A stretch of 64,000 nucleotides of DNA from Catonia carolina (taxonomy: Eukaryota > Arthropoda > Insecta > Hemiptera > Achilidae), in NCBI GenBank assembly GCA_035578175.1, contig JAQMRL010000003.1, positions 96,641,969 through 96,705,968 on the forward strand, in the 5' to 3' direction. The notes under the pieces were generated by a model. That model was not told the DNA's origin and made no database searches. It saw nothing but the letters and a program-made list of their open reading frames with translations. Shown here piece after piece: positions 10,571-23,339 of this stretch. A program made the translations under genes and the position numbers. The first letter of the stretch is position 1. Every line of letters starts with the position of its first letter.

Positions 10571-11734
10571 ATTGATTTTAAATATCTAAATGCGTGGAGT
10601 CATAGAAAAATAATTTTAAAATATTATTTAAATTTAAAATTTCATTCCAAATAAAATGAATACTGAAATTTGAAATTTCTTGTTTTCCTGTGTTTAGTTA
10701 AAATTTATACGTAAAACCTTATCAGCAATCGATTTAATAAACAAGAAGTGTAAATCTAAATTCAAGGTTAATGAGATTTGATTTTTTGAACTTACCTTAT
10801 CGATTTGTAATCAAAATTGAGCGTAATATTTGAAACTTTTCATCGCGGATACTCGAGAGTTTACTATAATAGGCTCGAACTACAACTCTTCTTTTCAAAA
10901 TTGTAACAGATGAATATTTTTCAAAAGCAGGTTCTTACTTGGCCCTCTTGGAAATGGAATAAAACCTTATAAATCAATAACAAGAATAATAAATATTAAC
11001 GTTATTATTTTTTTTTACGAACAAACAAAGTAATAATCAGTTTTGTGGCATTAATGACTGTTATATAAATTTAAAATTAAGTGTAGCGGCCTTTGTAAAT
11101 TAATATGGTTTCAAACACGAGCTGCAAGTACTTTTCTAATATATTAAAAAAGGAAAGAATATTTATATTAAACATAGTATATTTTTAAATTATCGTTCCT
11201 AGTTAACTCTCCCTGAATATTCTTTTAGACCTCTCCTTATTTAGGTTCTTCATTATGAAGATATATGTAATCTAAATCAAATTGCAACTCTATAAATAAA
11301 TGACGTTAATATTGCGTTAAAAAACCAGACTCTACCGACGGTATACAATTATGGAGCGCGTATAGAAACTCAAATATCCAAATTATTTAGCGTTTTCGGT
11401 CAAAGGTCCTTTTGAGCTTTAGCGATTGCGCCCTAGTACATACCTAACAACCACATTTTCAAAGACCTTTTTACTTCAATAGTCAAAAAATAAATTCAAA
11501 ACTTTAGTTTAACGTATAAAGAACAGTTGAATCGCAGGAAAATTATTGGGCAATCAAACAAATTATTTACTAGTATTGGTACAATACGAAGGCTAAAACA
11601 GAGGCACCTAACAGACTTGTTTATTTAGTTTCTTAAAGTATTACTTTTATTTTTCGTAATTGAGCTTCATTATATTTGTAAATATAAGTAACAAATATCA
11701 ACCTGTGAACTGCGTTTATTTTTTAAAGTTATTT
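10571..11734. other. AT-rich stretch, nothing recognised
   Basis: No supported gene or repeat. Confidence 0.45.
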
Positions 11735-11850
11735 CTTAAAGACGTTTGAAGCCCCTCTGGCCAAGAGATGTTCTTGGGCAACTGTAGGACTGATGTGATG
11801 ACTGCACGCTCCTTCAAGTAAATAAAGTTTTGGAACATTAGCTTCACATT
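11735..11850 (+). pseudogene. Jockey-like LINE C-terminus and 3' UTR relic
   Basis: Encodes RLKPLWPRDVLGQL then stop, equivalent to the terminal RRLKRRWNRDLL of sister copies. The following GGACTGATGTGATGACTGCA and AAATAAAG match the 3' UTR at 34832-34880, so both belong to one subfamily. Confidence 0.6.
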
Positions 11851-12941
11851 TATAAATTGTTGTATTAATTTAATAACAGATACTAAATTTCAATTGAAAG
11901 TGTCAAAAAAGTGATCTTTACTGGGAGATGCCTTTTCATGACAATTAACATTTTACCAAATCTATTATTGTTCTTTATAGAAAATTTTACAGATAAATAT
12001 GTTAATAAAAAGTGTTGCTTCAAGTTTTGTAATTTTAGGTTTTGAGAGCGTATGAAAAATTTTTTATCGAGGTTAATTCTTTTATTTTATATTTCAAATT
12101 TTTAATTTAAGAATTGAGTTAAACTATAATTTTCTTGTAAGGTTAAGTTGTTTACATGTAAAAATATGCCGATGGAAGCATTACTTAAAGGAAGTAAAAG
12201 AAGAAGTTTATCTTTCCAGAGGTTACATTCGACCAATGATTTTGTGACTTCCTATTATTGAGGATGGGAACAAAGGCGATGTTCAGCCAATAAATGAGAG
12301 ATATGTGGAATCAATATAAGAGGAAACTGCAAACCGCAGCCAAGAACTAACCGCGGTATTTTATTAAAATGCTTAGTTTTTCCAAGTCGTAACTCAAAAG
12401 TGAAATAAACCGTGGAAAAAGGCGATCGGATGGGAGTTTTCCGGCCATTAGATACTACATGCTGCTGATTTAAGGTCAACACTAGACAAATGTCACCGCT
12501 CCCAAACTCACAAATAAACAAAAACAAAAGGAGAGAAATATATAATATATAAGTAATGATAATTCTTAAAAGTTACAGAGATGCACAGCATGGTAGCCAA
12601 CTTTATCTTACAATCTTATCTAAAGGAATTTTTTAATATTTTGACAGTATAACTACAACTTAAATATTCATAGAATAACAATGGATACAAAATTTAGTTT
12701 TAATCTTTCATTGTACAAAAATATTTAAAAAAGAAATTAATTGTTATTAATAAACTTAGATCGTCGTTTTACGTGAATACAAATCATACCTACCAAAAAA
12801 GAACAATTCTATCTAAATTTTCATAAAATATATTGAATTTTGAATAACAATCTTTCCGATCAAAAATAAACAATATTATGTAAAAATCAATGCTACAATT
12901 TATTGGAACATATGGAATACAACTCAAGAAAAGTTCTGCAA
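11851..12941. other. AT-rich, no recognised feature
   Basis: A 90-codon minus-strand frame (12255-12527) lies in slightly GC-richer sequence but shows no family motif; it may be repeat-derived. Confidence 0.35.
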
Positions 12942-13580
12942 TTTTTTTTTGTATTTAATTTGTATTACGGTACTGTACATTGAGCTGCACAACTTCCGTA
13001 TTTGATATTTAAATGGCAGTAGGGAATTTCACTTTAAAGAGAAGAGGTATCCAGTGATACATTCTCCGTTCAAAACTTCGGGTATTGTTCGTTATCCAGA
13101 CTAAGAGGTCTCTACACCATTTTCGCTTTAAACGACGCGCAGTTGGAAAGTTTTTTTTAGTTAGATCACGAGCTAGTTGGTTTGGATGGTCATCTAGCCT
13201 TTCGTGAAATTTACTATACAAAGACGCGGTTAGCTCCTTTACTGTAGGAATTTTGAAATCGTCATGGAGGGTTTTATTGCTTACACAAAAAGAAGCGTCA
13301 AAAGCAAGTCTTAAGAATTTTGATTGAAAGGCCTGGAACGACTTTAAATTACTCTCTGCCGCTATTCCAAAGAGCTGGACACCATAAGTCCAGATTGGTC
13401 TTAATAGAAATTTGTATATTAAAATTTTGAAGCGGAGGATCAATCTTGATCGAGGGTTAATTAAGCAAAAGAGTAGCTTCTGGCGCGGTTAAGTTCTAAA
13501 CGTTTCGTACGCAGATGATGCTTCCAAGTTAGTCGCCTGTCAAACCATAAGCCAAGATAGCGCACCACCCTGGCCAAATG
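12942..13580 (-). pseudogene. Jockey-like LINE 3' fragment, broken
   Basis: The minus strand encodes VVRYLGLWFDRRLTWKHHLR, then a stop and frameshift near 13470-13440. It continues through FLLRPIWTYGVQLFG, FLRLAFDASF and ARRLKRKWCRDLLVW, with a stop near 13009. A T9 run at 12942-12950 is the complement of a short poly(A). AGAAAAGTTCTG before the tail and AGAAAAATTTTG beyond the 5' end may be a decayed TSD. The copy is 5'-truncated and inactive. Confidence 0.8.
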
Positions 13581-15900
13581 TTAACAGAAAAATTTTGGAA
13601 TGATACTAATCAAATAATCCTCGCATGAAATACACAAACAAGCAAACGTTACTTTTTTATGCTAGCAGTATATAATATTTTAACTTAACGATTAGTTTAA
13701 ATTATTCTACGAAATATTAATCAAAAAACAGAAAAAGTTAGCTAACAATTTGTACCATAACTATTATGAAATTTTATATACAACTCTAAACAAGATTTCA
13801 TTTCATTTTAACAGGAATTTTAAAAATTATTTACATGATTATTAGTTAAAAATTAATTATAATTTATTTTTAAATGTAGTTTAATACATTATTTTAGGCA
13901 GAGGTCAAAAAGTTTAGAGTCAAGAACGAATTTTAGCAAAATCACTAAATATTAATGAATTTGTTCGCTGAAATTCTTCTTTTTTGTAAGGTCAAAGTTG
14001 ATCAACATATATTTATTACGAAAGGCAGAAAAATTTGAATACCTGTATATTAATGCATTAAGTGTACTTATTAAATTTATAACATTGAATTATAATTACA
14101 TGATGTTTAAAAACTGGCTCGAACATAAATTTTACATTATTACCCGTAAGAAATATGTTGTCTTAAGATGTAGTTTAATTTTTAAATGGTATAAAACTGT
14201 ATAAATGTAGGTATAAGCTATGGTTTATTATAAACAATGATCTCATTGCCAACTAAATTCTGACGAATAAACAGTCGGTTCGTTTTAGGTTATATTTTGT
14301 GTTGTAGTAATTTAGGAATTCATTTATGTATTTATTTTTTGAATTTACAGGAATTTAAATCTCAATTAACTTAAACATTTACTTGTATTATGAAACATAG
14401 GAACTGTTCACACGCTAGATTATTGCTAGCCTCAGAAGGTGTATTAAATAAACTGGTGTACTGATTTTCCCGGTTTTACCATGTACTTTTTAATAGTTAT
14501 CATTTCAAAATTACTAAAACTGATTTTCAAAACTAAAGCTCTTTGGAAAGGTGCCTAGTTAATATTGCTTTATGGTATTTACCTCCTTTCTATCTTAATT
14601 TAGTTGTAAATAAATATAAAAAAACACTGTTGAAAGGAAATAGGTTGAATTCGTATAAAGAAAAACTTTACTCTTTTCTTCATTTTCTTCTTCTTACAGT
14701 AAAGATTAGGCAATAGGTGATTCCACCAAGAAGGTATATTTACCCAAATTAGTTCAATCAAAGTTTTTCTTAATTTATCCCTGCCTAAGAGGGGTTTAAT
14801 AAATAAACGTATTTCAGTATTACATTTCTATGGGAAGTTACACAAGTTAAATTAAGGATTGTTCTACAACTTATCAGAAAGTGGTCGAAATGAAAATTCT
14901 TTAGTTTTCTGTTTAACCTCTAAGGAGCAAGTGAGCTAAATTTCAGCTTACTTGCTTCTTAAGGGTCGCAAACATATTTTAAGTTGCTTTTGTTTTGAAA
15001 AATAATTTGTTTAATAAAATTTCTAGCTATTTAACAAAATTTTAAAGGAGTTTGTGTTAAATTGATTCAATATTCTTTAGAGTTGATTATAGTTAAAATT
15101 ACGTACAGTTTTAAAAAGTCACCATTGTTAAGAATGCTATTTTGTTTCATACTTATAAGGTCTAGCACGGAGGCTAATACTGTAAGTGGAATAAAGTGTG
15201 GATTATTGTACGCGACGAAGTAGTTCAGTTCTTTACAGGTACGAGTACATATACTACTGTACAAAAGACATTAAAATACTTCTATTGTTTATCTTTTTCC
15301 AACAGAATCTGACTAATTTATGCGTCAACTAAAAGACATTTTTGCATTCCGGAATAAAATTTAGAATGGTATTTTTATGATTCTTTTTGTTCTTTTTCTT
15401 TCATCACACTCCTTCTTCAGTAATAATAACACTTTTGTTTCGAAGATCCTTAACTCTGACACTTACTAATAGAAGGGATTTTAATAACAGAAAGAACTAG
15501 TTAAATCGATGTTGCGATCCAAGGTGTGTTATATTTCGACAACTATGTTACGAACACATATTTAATAACTTAAAATAACTGTGCTCTGATTATTTTTTGC
15601 TTTCCTCATTGCATTAGTTTTTTTTTGTTTCTGTGCTCATTAATTGAATTAATTTTCATTAAATAAAAATATCCACATTGTATTCCCTAAAATACATTGT
15701 AAAGTAATTTTAGTTATTAAAAAAATAAGTTTTTTCTCTATTAATACAATTTTTTACATAATCTAAAGTAATTTTTAAAAATTGTATTGTTATTAAAATT
15801 ATTATTATTATTATTGATATTTTTTACATACATTTAATAGTATTTATCATTTAGGCCTATTTTTAATGCTTTTAACAAAAACTCTTTAATGTATTTTTTG
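13581..15900. other. Long AT-rich stretch without recognised genes
   Basis: Frames at 13998-14204 and 15067-15264 are short, low in charged residues and unsupported. There is a small (ATT)n run near 15798. Confidence 0.45.
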
Positions 15901-15949
15901 TAGTTATTAGTATTTATGAATTTGTTTAATTAATGTTTTTTGTTTTCTT

Positions 15950-16080
15950 CATGTGGACAGAACTCTTCGTGAAGAAGAGTTTTTGCGTATAAGTATATTT
16001 AGTTAAAAGTATTGTTTATAGCTTAGTATAGTGATAATTGTATGTGTAACTAAATAAAACAAATAAACAATAACCATCAG
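15950..16080 (+). repeat. Possible LINE 3' terminus with hairpin
   Basis: AACTCTTC at about 15960 pairs with GAAGAGTT a few bases on. An A-rich end follows (AAATAAAACAAATAAACAA at 16052-16072). It resembles the hairpin-plus-tail layout of LINE 3' ends, but no coding sequence precedes it. Confidence 0.25.
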
Positions 16081-16229
16081 AATCTCAGAAAAAAATATTG
16101 TTAATCTGAATATTGTTAATAAAAACCAATGTTCAAGAGATTAATGTTAAAGAGTTAATGCCCGAAGATAAAAAAAATATAGTTAAATTACATTACAGTT
16201 TAATACATAGGCCTACTAATAAATAATGT

Positions 16230-16605
16230 GTTGTTTAGGTCATCAGCTGAATGGCTTGCTTGAACCTCTAAAGGCTTTATTAAATAAAACAAGGAATGAG
16301 GGTTTTACAATTGCCTTCCTCACTCAGTTGAAAAGTATGCTTATCAGCATGAATAGAATTGACTTTTCACCCCGAAAATGTCATCTTCACTTCATTTACC
16401 ACAATGTCGGCCTGTATAATGATGAAATTCATTACTCTTTGAGAAGATAACTCTGGCTAGTATATTTTACACATCTACCTCTTCTGTTCTTAAATTCTCA
16501 ATGTTATAATTACCATATGATATGAAACAAGAAATATTTTTTGCAGCCCTGGATCTAGCAGATCGAATATAAATAACTCAACACTCCACCTGCCTGTTAT
16601 GGGCA
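16230..16605 (+). repeat. GTTG element, near-complete copy
   Basis: Runs from GTTGTTTAGGTCATCAGC to TGTTATGGGCA with internal decay. The 74-codon frame at 16226-16450 lies entirely inside the repeat and is not a gene. Confidence 0.8.
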
Positions 16606-17754
16606 ATTTTGACTTATATCCGAAATTTAACTTATTAAAATAAACTAAAAATGAATATTGAAGTTAATAGAAAATTAAAAAGTAGGCCGAACAAAAAACT
16701 GTCCTAGTAGATATATATTTAAAAAACTGAACAACTTATCCCAAATCGGTTTTGTCAAGATCCTACGGTAGTGTAGATCCATTAATGTTATAAGTTATTG
16801 ATATTATGATTAATGCCTGCATAATGTATTTAATTAAATTCATAGTTGTATTATAATATAAAAAATTATACCTATGTATTGAGTATTACTTAAATTTATG
16901 TATTACAATTACTAATATTGTTTTAATATCGAATGGTACTGATCTATTTCCATAAATTTACAATAAACAATGAATATTTATCTGGTACAACACAAATAAA
17001 TAACTAATAAAATTTTCTATTATTTGCTACTATTATTTTCATAGTAATAACAATTCATTTATTTATATATTTTTTAAATTTTATTGTAGATAGTTTTATT
17101 TTGTAACCTTGGATTATAAATAAATTTAAAGAATTGGCAATTGTTTTGATATTTGGTACATGATCAAAAAAATCATAATAGAGATTACATAACTCGAAAT
17201 CGTGTATTGTTTTATTCCAACTGTATTTATTGTACAGTCTGGTTCAAAAATAATGGCTGATTTTTGACTGAATTTACCACACCCCTATTGTATTTCAAAA
17301 TCCCTGATATAATTTAACTCTGACGTAAAGCACAAAATTCCGTATTTATAGAATTTCATAAAGAAACTTGATTATGTTTTATTTTTTTAAGAACTTCTCT
17401 AGTTTTCCCAACAGTTTTCATAATTTTTATCTTTCGAAGAACATTTTTTAAGCAGTATTACTGAAAACTATTTAAAAGAAATGATTATTCTTGAGCAGAT
17501 CACTCAAAGCGAATTCCTAATCAGGTCTCTTTTTGCATTTTGTTCAGCAGCATAACCTTCTCAATCTCTCTCCCAAATTTTCACTTTTCATATAAAATGT
17601 TAATTATTATTATTATACCTTTCCAAAGCGCTACAATTGGATCTAAAAAGGAAAATGTGGAGACTGACTGATACTAAAAACGAATAAGTTTTTAACAATT
17701 TTAAAATTTAAACGAATAAGAACAATTTTCTGTCGTTTGGTTGGTTTCTCTTGT
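16606..17754. other. AT-rich, nothing firm
   Basis: TACAGTCTGGTTCAAAAATA at 17232 looks like a Tc1/mariner inverted-repeat end, but I found no partner end. Confidence 0.35.
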
Positions 17755-17885
17755 TCAAGTCTTGTGTTGTCCAGTTTGTGGTAGTTTCCGAATTTTTTCT
17801 CAGGTCTTCAAGTGAGATTTGGATTCGTTTATGTCCTGTTCAATTTCTTTTATCCAGAGGGGCTGAAATTTTCTGCTTAATAAAA
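17755..17885 (-). pseudogene. Degraded LINE C-terminal peptide
   Basis: The minus strand reads LWIKEIEQDINESKSHLKT and, with a frame change, ends near LDNTRLEQEKPTKRQK. A tryptophan followed by a Lys/Glu-rich helix and basic tail is usual at the ends of endonuclease/reverse transcriptase proteins. Weak. Confidence 0.3.
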
Positions 17886-18235
17886 AATTGAGGATTTTTG
17901 TAGTAGTAGTAGTATTTTACATTAAATATTTGCATTTTTTACTGCAGTAAAATATACAATCTATACTAGTATAGCATAATACGCAAATGAATTTCTTTGT
18001 TTCCGTAGTGATTAAATCTTCCATTGTAGGAACTTCGCAGATTATTATTTCATGTCTTGTCACTTTAAAATAAGTCAGTAGGATAATTTCGTTTTAATCG
18101 CCAACTGTTGTTTGAGTTGTCTAAAAGTGAGATTGCCAGATGGTTTTGATGTTCTTCGAGTATTTGTTTTTTGTAATTTTGTACTAAATTTATTAATTTC
18201 TTGTTGAATTGCAAGAATTACTATTAAACATCTTT

Positions 18236-18480
18236 GTTACGTAACAAGTTGGATTGCAAATCAGCTGATTTTCGGAGACGAAGATTCTGTGGTTCAAATC
18301 CTAGTAAAGGTTACTTTTATACGGATTTGTATACTAGACAGTGGTTACCTTTTACTTTAATAGTTAGAGTTAAATGAACTATACTCTCTCGGGAATAGTT
18401 GGTCTGAGTCTGTATGTAACTACAACCCCACTTACTCATCATACAAACCATCGCCATATCATTGGATCATGGGGTAACTT
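18236..18480 (+). repeat. SINE family 4 copy
   Basis: Contains CAGCTGATTTTCGGAGACGA, a B-box-like GGTTCAAATCC at about 18293, then ATACTAGACAGTGGTTACC and TCATTGGATCATGGGGTAAC. An inverted relative sits at 21905-22175. Confidence 0.65.
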
Positions 18481-18672
18481 ATTGTTCTTAAATTTAACAA
18501 ATTGCAAAGTACACACAAAAATATGCATTACACGTAGAAACCTTTATATGATAACACTTTGTAGCCCTATACATTTTGAAGTACGCGTGAACAAGGTAAT
18601 AGTACCTTCAAGGTTGGGTATACTGTGGTATACCTTCAAGGTTGGGTATAAAAGTGGTTAATAACAAGGTAC

Positions 18673-18808
18673 TTTTTACTTTCTCTTGCCTATATGAATA
18701 TATAGGAAGGAAAGTATTGTTTTCATGTCGATTTTTTGAAATCGAGTTTTCACCGGATCTATACGTTTTCAGACCCCCTGAACCCAAAAAACATGTTTTT
18801 AGCGATTG

Positions 18809-18843
<35 letters not shown>

Positions 18844-19636
18844 TGTGTGTGAACAGAATATCTCAAGAACGAAACATCGTACGAACTTGAAACTTGAAAC
18901 TTAAGTTACATACCACTACCGGACGCGACACGAACATTTTCATCAAAATCGGTCAACCGGAAGTAGTAGTTTATTCGTATAATTTTTCAGTTTTTTGCGA
19001 TTTTCTCAAAAACTGGTCCTACGATTTTTTTTTAAATCGCCTATTTTACTCAATTTTTTATTCTCTACAAGATAGGGTAGGCGCCATGTTTGCTGAAATT
19101 CTCGGTGAGGCTGTTTTCACGTAAAAACGTTGTTTTTTTAAGATTACGGCTTTAATATAAATTTTAGCGCAAAAACTTATATAATAAAAGTTGTAGAGAA
19201 TTTAAAAACCTACAACTTCTGTTTCAAACATTCTTTTTTATAACGCTTAGTTTAGCGGTAATTTGCGATTTTCTGTTTTTTTTTCTCACGAAAACGTGAG
19301 AAAAATCGATTTTTTTAACATTTCGGTCTTAGTATGCATTTTACGACAAAAGTGTATATAATTAAATTTATAGGAAATTTAAAGATCTACAACTTTTATT
19401 TAACGTATTTTTCTCTACAGAGCCTAGTTTAGCGTGAAAGCGTGATTTTCCGTATTTTTAAGCCAAACTGAGTTCGATTGTCATTTTGCGTCATTCACTC
19501 ATGATTAAAATAAGGTTATGTTTTTGAGGTTAGTTTTTGTTCATTTCTAATGTTTTAATACTAATGTTAGGTTTATTGTTAATTATTTGCATTGGCAAGA
19601 GAAAGTTGTGTGAGTGTTTCACACCAGATTTTTATG
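18673..19636 (+). mobile_element. Element with inverted subterminal repeats (ACTTTCTCTTGCC family), copy 1
   Basis: Near the left end ACTTTCTCTTGCC (18678-18690) has its exact complement GGCAAGAGAAAGT at 19594-19606. Similarity to copy 2 (30741-31487) continues past that to CACACCAGATTTTT, including a terminal hairpin GTGTGA/TCACAC. A (TG)n run lies at 18811-18848. Frames within it (18374-19124) are not conserved in copy 2, so I call it non-coding. Class uncertain: MITE or non-autonomous foldback-like element. Confidence 0.65.
18811..18848. repeat. (TG)n microsatellite
   Basis: About 18 TG units with one interruption, inside the ACTTTCTCTTGCC element; the CVCVCV frame is an artefact. Confidence 0.9.
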
Positions 19637-19728
19637 CGTAATTTGTTATATTTAATACACTATTGATTTCCAAAAAAGAAATTAATGTATATCCTGTAAC
19701 CAACAATAAAACAAGCTTTAATTGTGCA

Positions 19729-20246
19729 TCCCAGTCAAAAGCACTTAGAGCAATAACAAACACACCTTTTTACGTAACCAATCATACCCTTCACAAAGAC
19801 CTGAAAATACCAACTGGTCGAGACATTGTCAACGTAACATACCACTCATTACACACAAATATAATTGACGACATAAACCCAAATGTCCAATCTCTTTCAA
19901 CTAACGATCTCCCTGTTAACAGACGACTGAAACGAAGGTGGAATAGGGATCTTCTCCGACCACCATAAAAATAATAAAAAAAACATTTCAATTTAACTTG
20001 TCATGCCTGTCTCATTTCATAAAAAAGAAAATCATCTCAAAATAAAAATCATCCATCATAGTTTATAAATCATTATCATTAAAAATTGGCACCACATTCC
20101 TTGAAACATTTTACGCTGAAATCGGTCACTGGATCGATTCACATTCACTTTACATTTCCGCCATTCCTCATTCATTCCATCTCATTTACTAGTTGTGCTT
20201 AAAAAATTGTATAGTGGTAAATAAAAATTAAATTGAAGCCAAAAAA
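19729..20246 (+). pseudogene. Jockey-like LINE 3' fragment (subfamily with long 3' UTR), copy 1
   Basis: The open part encodes SKALRAITNTPFYVTNHTLH, DLKIP and VNRRLKRRWNRDLLRPP, stop near 19966. A 3' UTR of about 270 bp follows, shared with the copy at 25376-26363 (ATCGGTCACTGGATCGATTC, CATTTACTAGTTGTGCTT) and ending in GAAGCCAAAAAA. The 5' truncation is at about 19729, where similarity to copy 2 begins. TTTGTGTATC after the tail and ATTGTGCATC before the start may be a decayed TSD. Confidence 0.8.
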
Positions 20247-21904
20247 TTTGTGTATCGTAATTTTTACATACAGCGGTGTAAAAGATATTGCTGTTAAAAG
20301 ACAGGTGTTTTCTTTTGTGAATCGTACTATAATTAAACATTTTTATTTAATTAGAACAAATTACATGACCAGTATATGTATCGTAGATCTTTGTCCAACA
20401 TCTGCTGAGCCTACGATTGGCGTTATGGTAAATGTGGGAAATTTAGTTCACGGATTAGTGAGTTGTTATAGTTTTCTAATTTTCATTTTAATTACTGCTG
20501 TGTCTGAGGGATTTTTTTACTTATGTAAGAGAATTTAAGGTCTGTGTGGAGTGTATATTTAGAAACGTACGAAAAAGTGTTAACTACTGTCGTCATTTTT
20601 TATTGACAACATTTAGTTTAGCTGTATCGGAAGTTCTAACTGAACAATAGATCTGCCACCCATATACTCGTATTTATATCAGTTTAAGTAAGAACTAAAA
20701 AAAAGTAATTTCAAATGAGAAATAATTTTGATCGTTGGTAAAAAGATAAATGATTAAAAAATATTTTGAACGTAAGTTTTATGGAACTGAAAAATGTTTC
20801 GTATAATTATTTCCAAAATCTTGCTATATGATATTTTCTTCGCTTTTTTAAATTGAGGGTTGTTAATGAAATCAGACTGTATACATCTGTTCAAAACTTT
20901 AATGTCGTGACTGTACACACCCTTATAAATACATTCATATAATCATAACAAAGATTAAGTAAATTTTAATCCCCCTGTTAAGAATATTAGTAAACATTAA
21001 AAATAAACTTTATTACATTTTATTATTGTTAAAATAATTTTAATTTATTTTTATAATTATTACTACAAAGCTAAGTTAACAATATGTAATATTTTAGAAT
21101 ATTTCATATACTTGATAAAAACTACAATACAGTTCATGTATACTAAATCCCATTCTAAACGATAATGTAATTTATATGTTATTATTTTTTCAAGGTAAAA
21201 TATCCTATAATTGTTTTATAAGATACCTTGAATATTAATTGTTGTATTAATATTTTCAATAATAAATATAAATTATTGTTTTTATTGCTTCGATGAATCC
21301 ATTAAAATTAATTCATAATAAATTACGCAATAAAACGTTATTTATTTTTTGCTTTTGTATCTTATATAAGAAACTACCATATTATTGATTAAATAAAATC
21401 AAAATACTCTTAAATTAATGATTTACTAATTTACCCATTGTTCAGAGAATTAAATAATCTGTTATGTAGATAAGCAAAATTCTTTAAGGTTCTTCCTTAT
21501 GTTCTTTAAAGGTAATCGATAAAAAAGATCTTTATTATAACTAATTCACTCATACGAATATGCGACAACCATAGTTTGGAAAAGGGTTTAACAGTTAAAC
21601 ACTTCGATAAACTCAAACCAGCTGTATTTGTTTTTATTAACATAAAAAATTCACAATCAATATATTGTAACAATAATCACTATGGAACAATAGATAGGCT
21701 ACATTAAATGACTATTTTAAAGATTACTGCTGAATAAGTCTTGAATAGGGGATTCACCCATCGATGCACTTCCTTTGGATGGTTGTGTTACGTAATTTGT
21801 TTGTGAATGTTCAAAAAAGTTCTGTTGGATATTTTCGTCGTAATATTCTAAATGTTTCTGTTCCTAATGTGTGTACGTTTCTATCTGTTCAATTCAGAAC
21901 ATTA
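20247..21904. other. AT-rich stretch without recognised genes
   Basis: The 101-codon frame at 20233-20538 begins in the LINE tail and shows no motif; not supported. Confidence 0.45.
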
Positions 21905-22175
21905 AGCAACTCCATAACCAAATGAGATGAGGCTAGTGCGTGACGTGTAAATGAGGTGTAGGCTTGTACAAACCCAGACCGACCATTTCTAATACAGTAT
22001 GGTTAATTAAACCACAACCATCAAAGTACACCGGTAAGCACTCTCTAGTATTCAAATTCGTATAAAATTAACTACCTTTTCCAGGATTTAAACCAGGAAC
22101 CTTCATCTCCGAAAATCAACTGTTAAACAGCTGACTCGCGGCGACGATTTTGCCTCTAGACCAACCCGGTGGGTC
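21905..22175 (-). repeat. SINE family 4 copy
   Basis: The minus strand carries CAGTTGATTTTCGGAGATGA, GGTTTAAATCCTGG, AATACTAGAGAGTGCTTACC and TCATTTGGTTATGGAGTTGC in the same order as 18236-18480, preceded by a tRNA-like head (CCCACCGGGTTGGTCTAGAG). Confidence 0.65.
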
Positions 22176-23092
22176 ACCAAAATGTTTTATTTTAAATAAA
22201 TTTTGTAATTTATTGTTGTGGAAAATTTTAATATTTCATCTTTTACTGTTGGTATGTTTAAATCTGCGCGTATAATTTTGTTAGAGATGTACCATAGTGA
22301 TTGTAAAAATGTTCTGAGAATTTTAAATTAGTAAATTTGAATAATTCCTATGTTGGAATTACTTGGCTGTTCCCCAAAGCTAATTTTCATGAGTCCATAT
22401 GGCCTTCAGATTTTGTATACAAGAATTTTGACTTAAAATGAAATGTTCGATATCTTTAACCGTGATTCCAACTGAACCAAGGAACTTCAGCTTAGCAGTC
22501 TAGTACGCAACTAAAAAAATTTCTGAAGTGTTCTAGACGAGTGTTTTTCATTGATTACCAGGTATGATTTTTAAGTACTCTATATAAAATATTTATTTCA
22601 GAATAAGTAAAAAATACTTTTTTAAACATCTTGCCTGCATGCAAGACTCGATGGAAAGGGTGGTACGTTGTTTTCACCTTGGTACATCTCCATTTACTCT
22701 TTCTCTTAATCTTAATATTTGATGTTATCATCTGCTGCCTTGAATGAATACAGATGAAAAATTACAAGAGCGTTTGATGAAACAAATTTCACTTGTTTCC
22801 TTTAAGAAACTAACTCGACACAAATGTATGCTTTTATCTACAATATTTTTTTATCTAAAATTATGTCGCTAAAAATCCTAATTTTTATTATTTTCAGAGT
22901 CAAATGGATATTTCAGACTTTTTCACGAATATAGACTTCAGATCGATGGTACTCACAGAGAGAGGTGCTAATCAGCATAAAATGTTATTCTATCTACTAA
23001 CCTCAATAATAAGAATACAAATTAATAAATTTTGTGTTACTTTTGGGCTTCAACTGTTAAGATAAAATATTTTAATATTTAGAATATGATTG
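22176..23092. other. Non-coding, nothing recognised
   Basis: No supported gene or repeat. Confidence 0.45.
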
Positions 23093-23102
23093 CTTCAAAT
23101 AA

Positions 23103-23305
23103 TTCTTCTCTATAAACGACATAGTATCTCAGAATAGAATTCAGTGGTTGAAGCAAGTGAACAGAATTGTGGAGGATACCTAAGCAAACACTAGGTTATA
23201 AACCGGAGGGGAAGAGAGAACGAGGACCTCCGAGAAAGAGATGGGCAGAGGTTCGGAACAGGCAGAGGTGCCTAATTCTTAAAAGGCAGAAGAAGAAGAA
23301 GATTC
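23103..23305 (+). mobile_element. 5'-truncated RTE-like LINE with TSD
   Basis: Encodes PKQTLGYKPEGKRERGPPRK and RW, the basic C-terminus of an RTE-type EN/RT protein. It ends in AGAAGAAGAAGAAG rather than poly(A). CTTCAAATAA flanks it on both sides (23093-23102 and 23306-23315), a readable 10-bp TSD. The close relative is at 36404-36564. Confidence 0.75.
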
Positions 23306-23339
23306 CTTCAAATAAATTATCCCATCCATTTGATGTTAG

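Noticed and set aside
16226..16450. 74-codon frame
   Set aside because: Lies wholly inside a GTTG element and is not open in the sister copies.
17232..17260. Tc1/mariner terminal inverted repeat (TACAGTCTGGTTCAAAAATA)
   Set aside because: No matching inverted end or transposase remnant found nearby.
18642..18890. Frame with a Cys-Val repeat
   Set aside because: Translation of the TG microsatellite inside a repeat element.
19791..19991. Minus-strand 66-codon frame
   Set aside because: Shadow of the LINE coding strand at 19729-19968.
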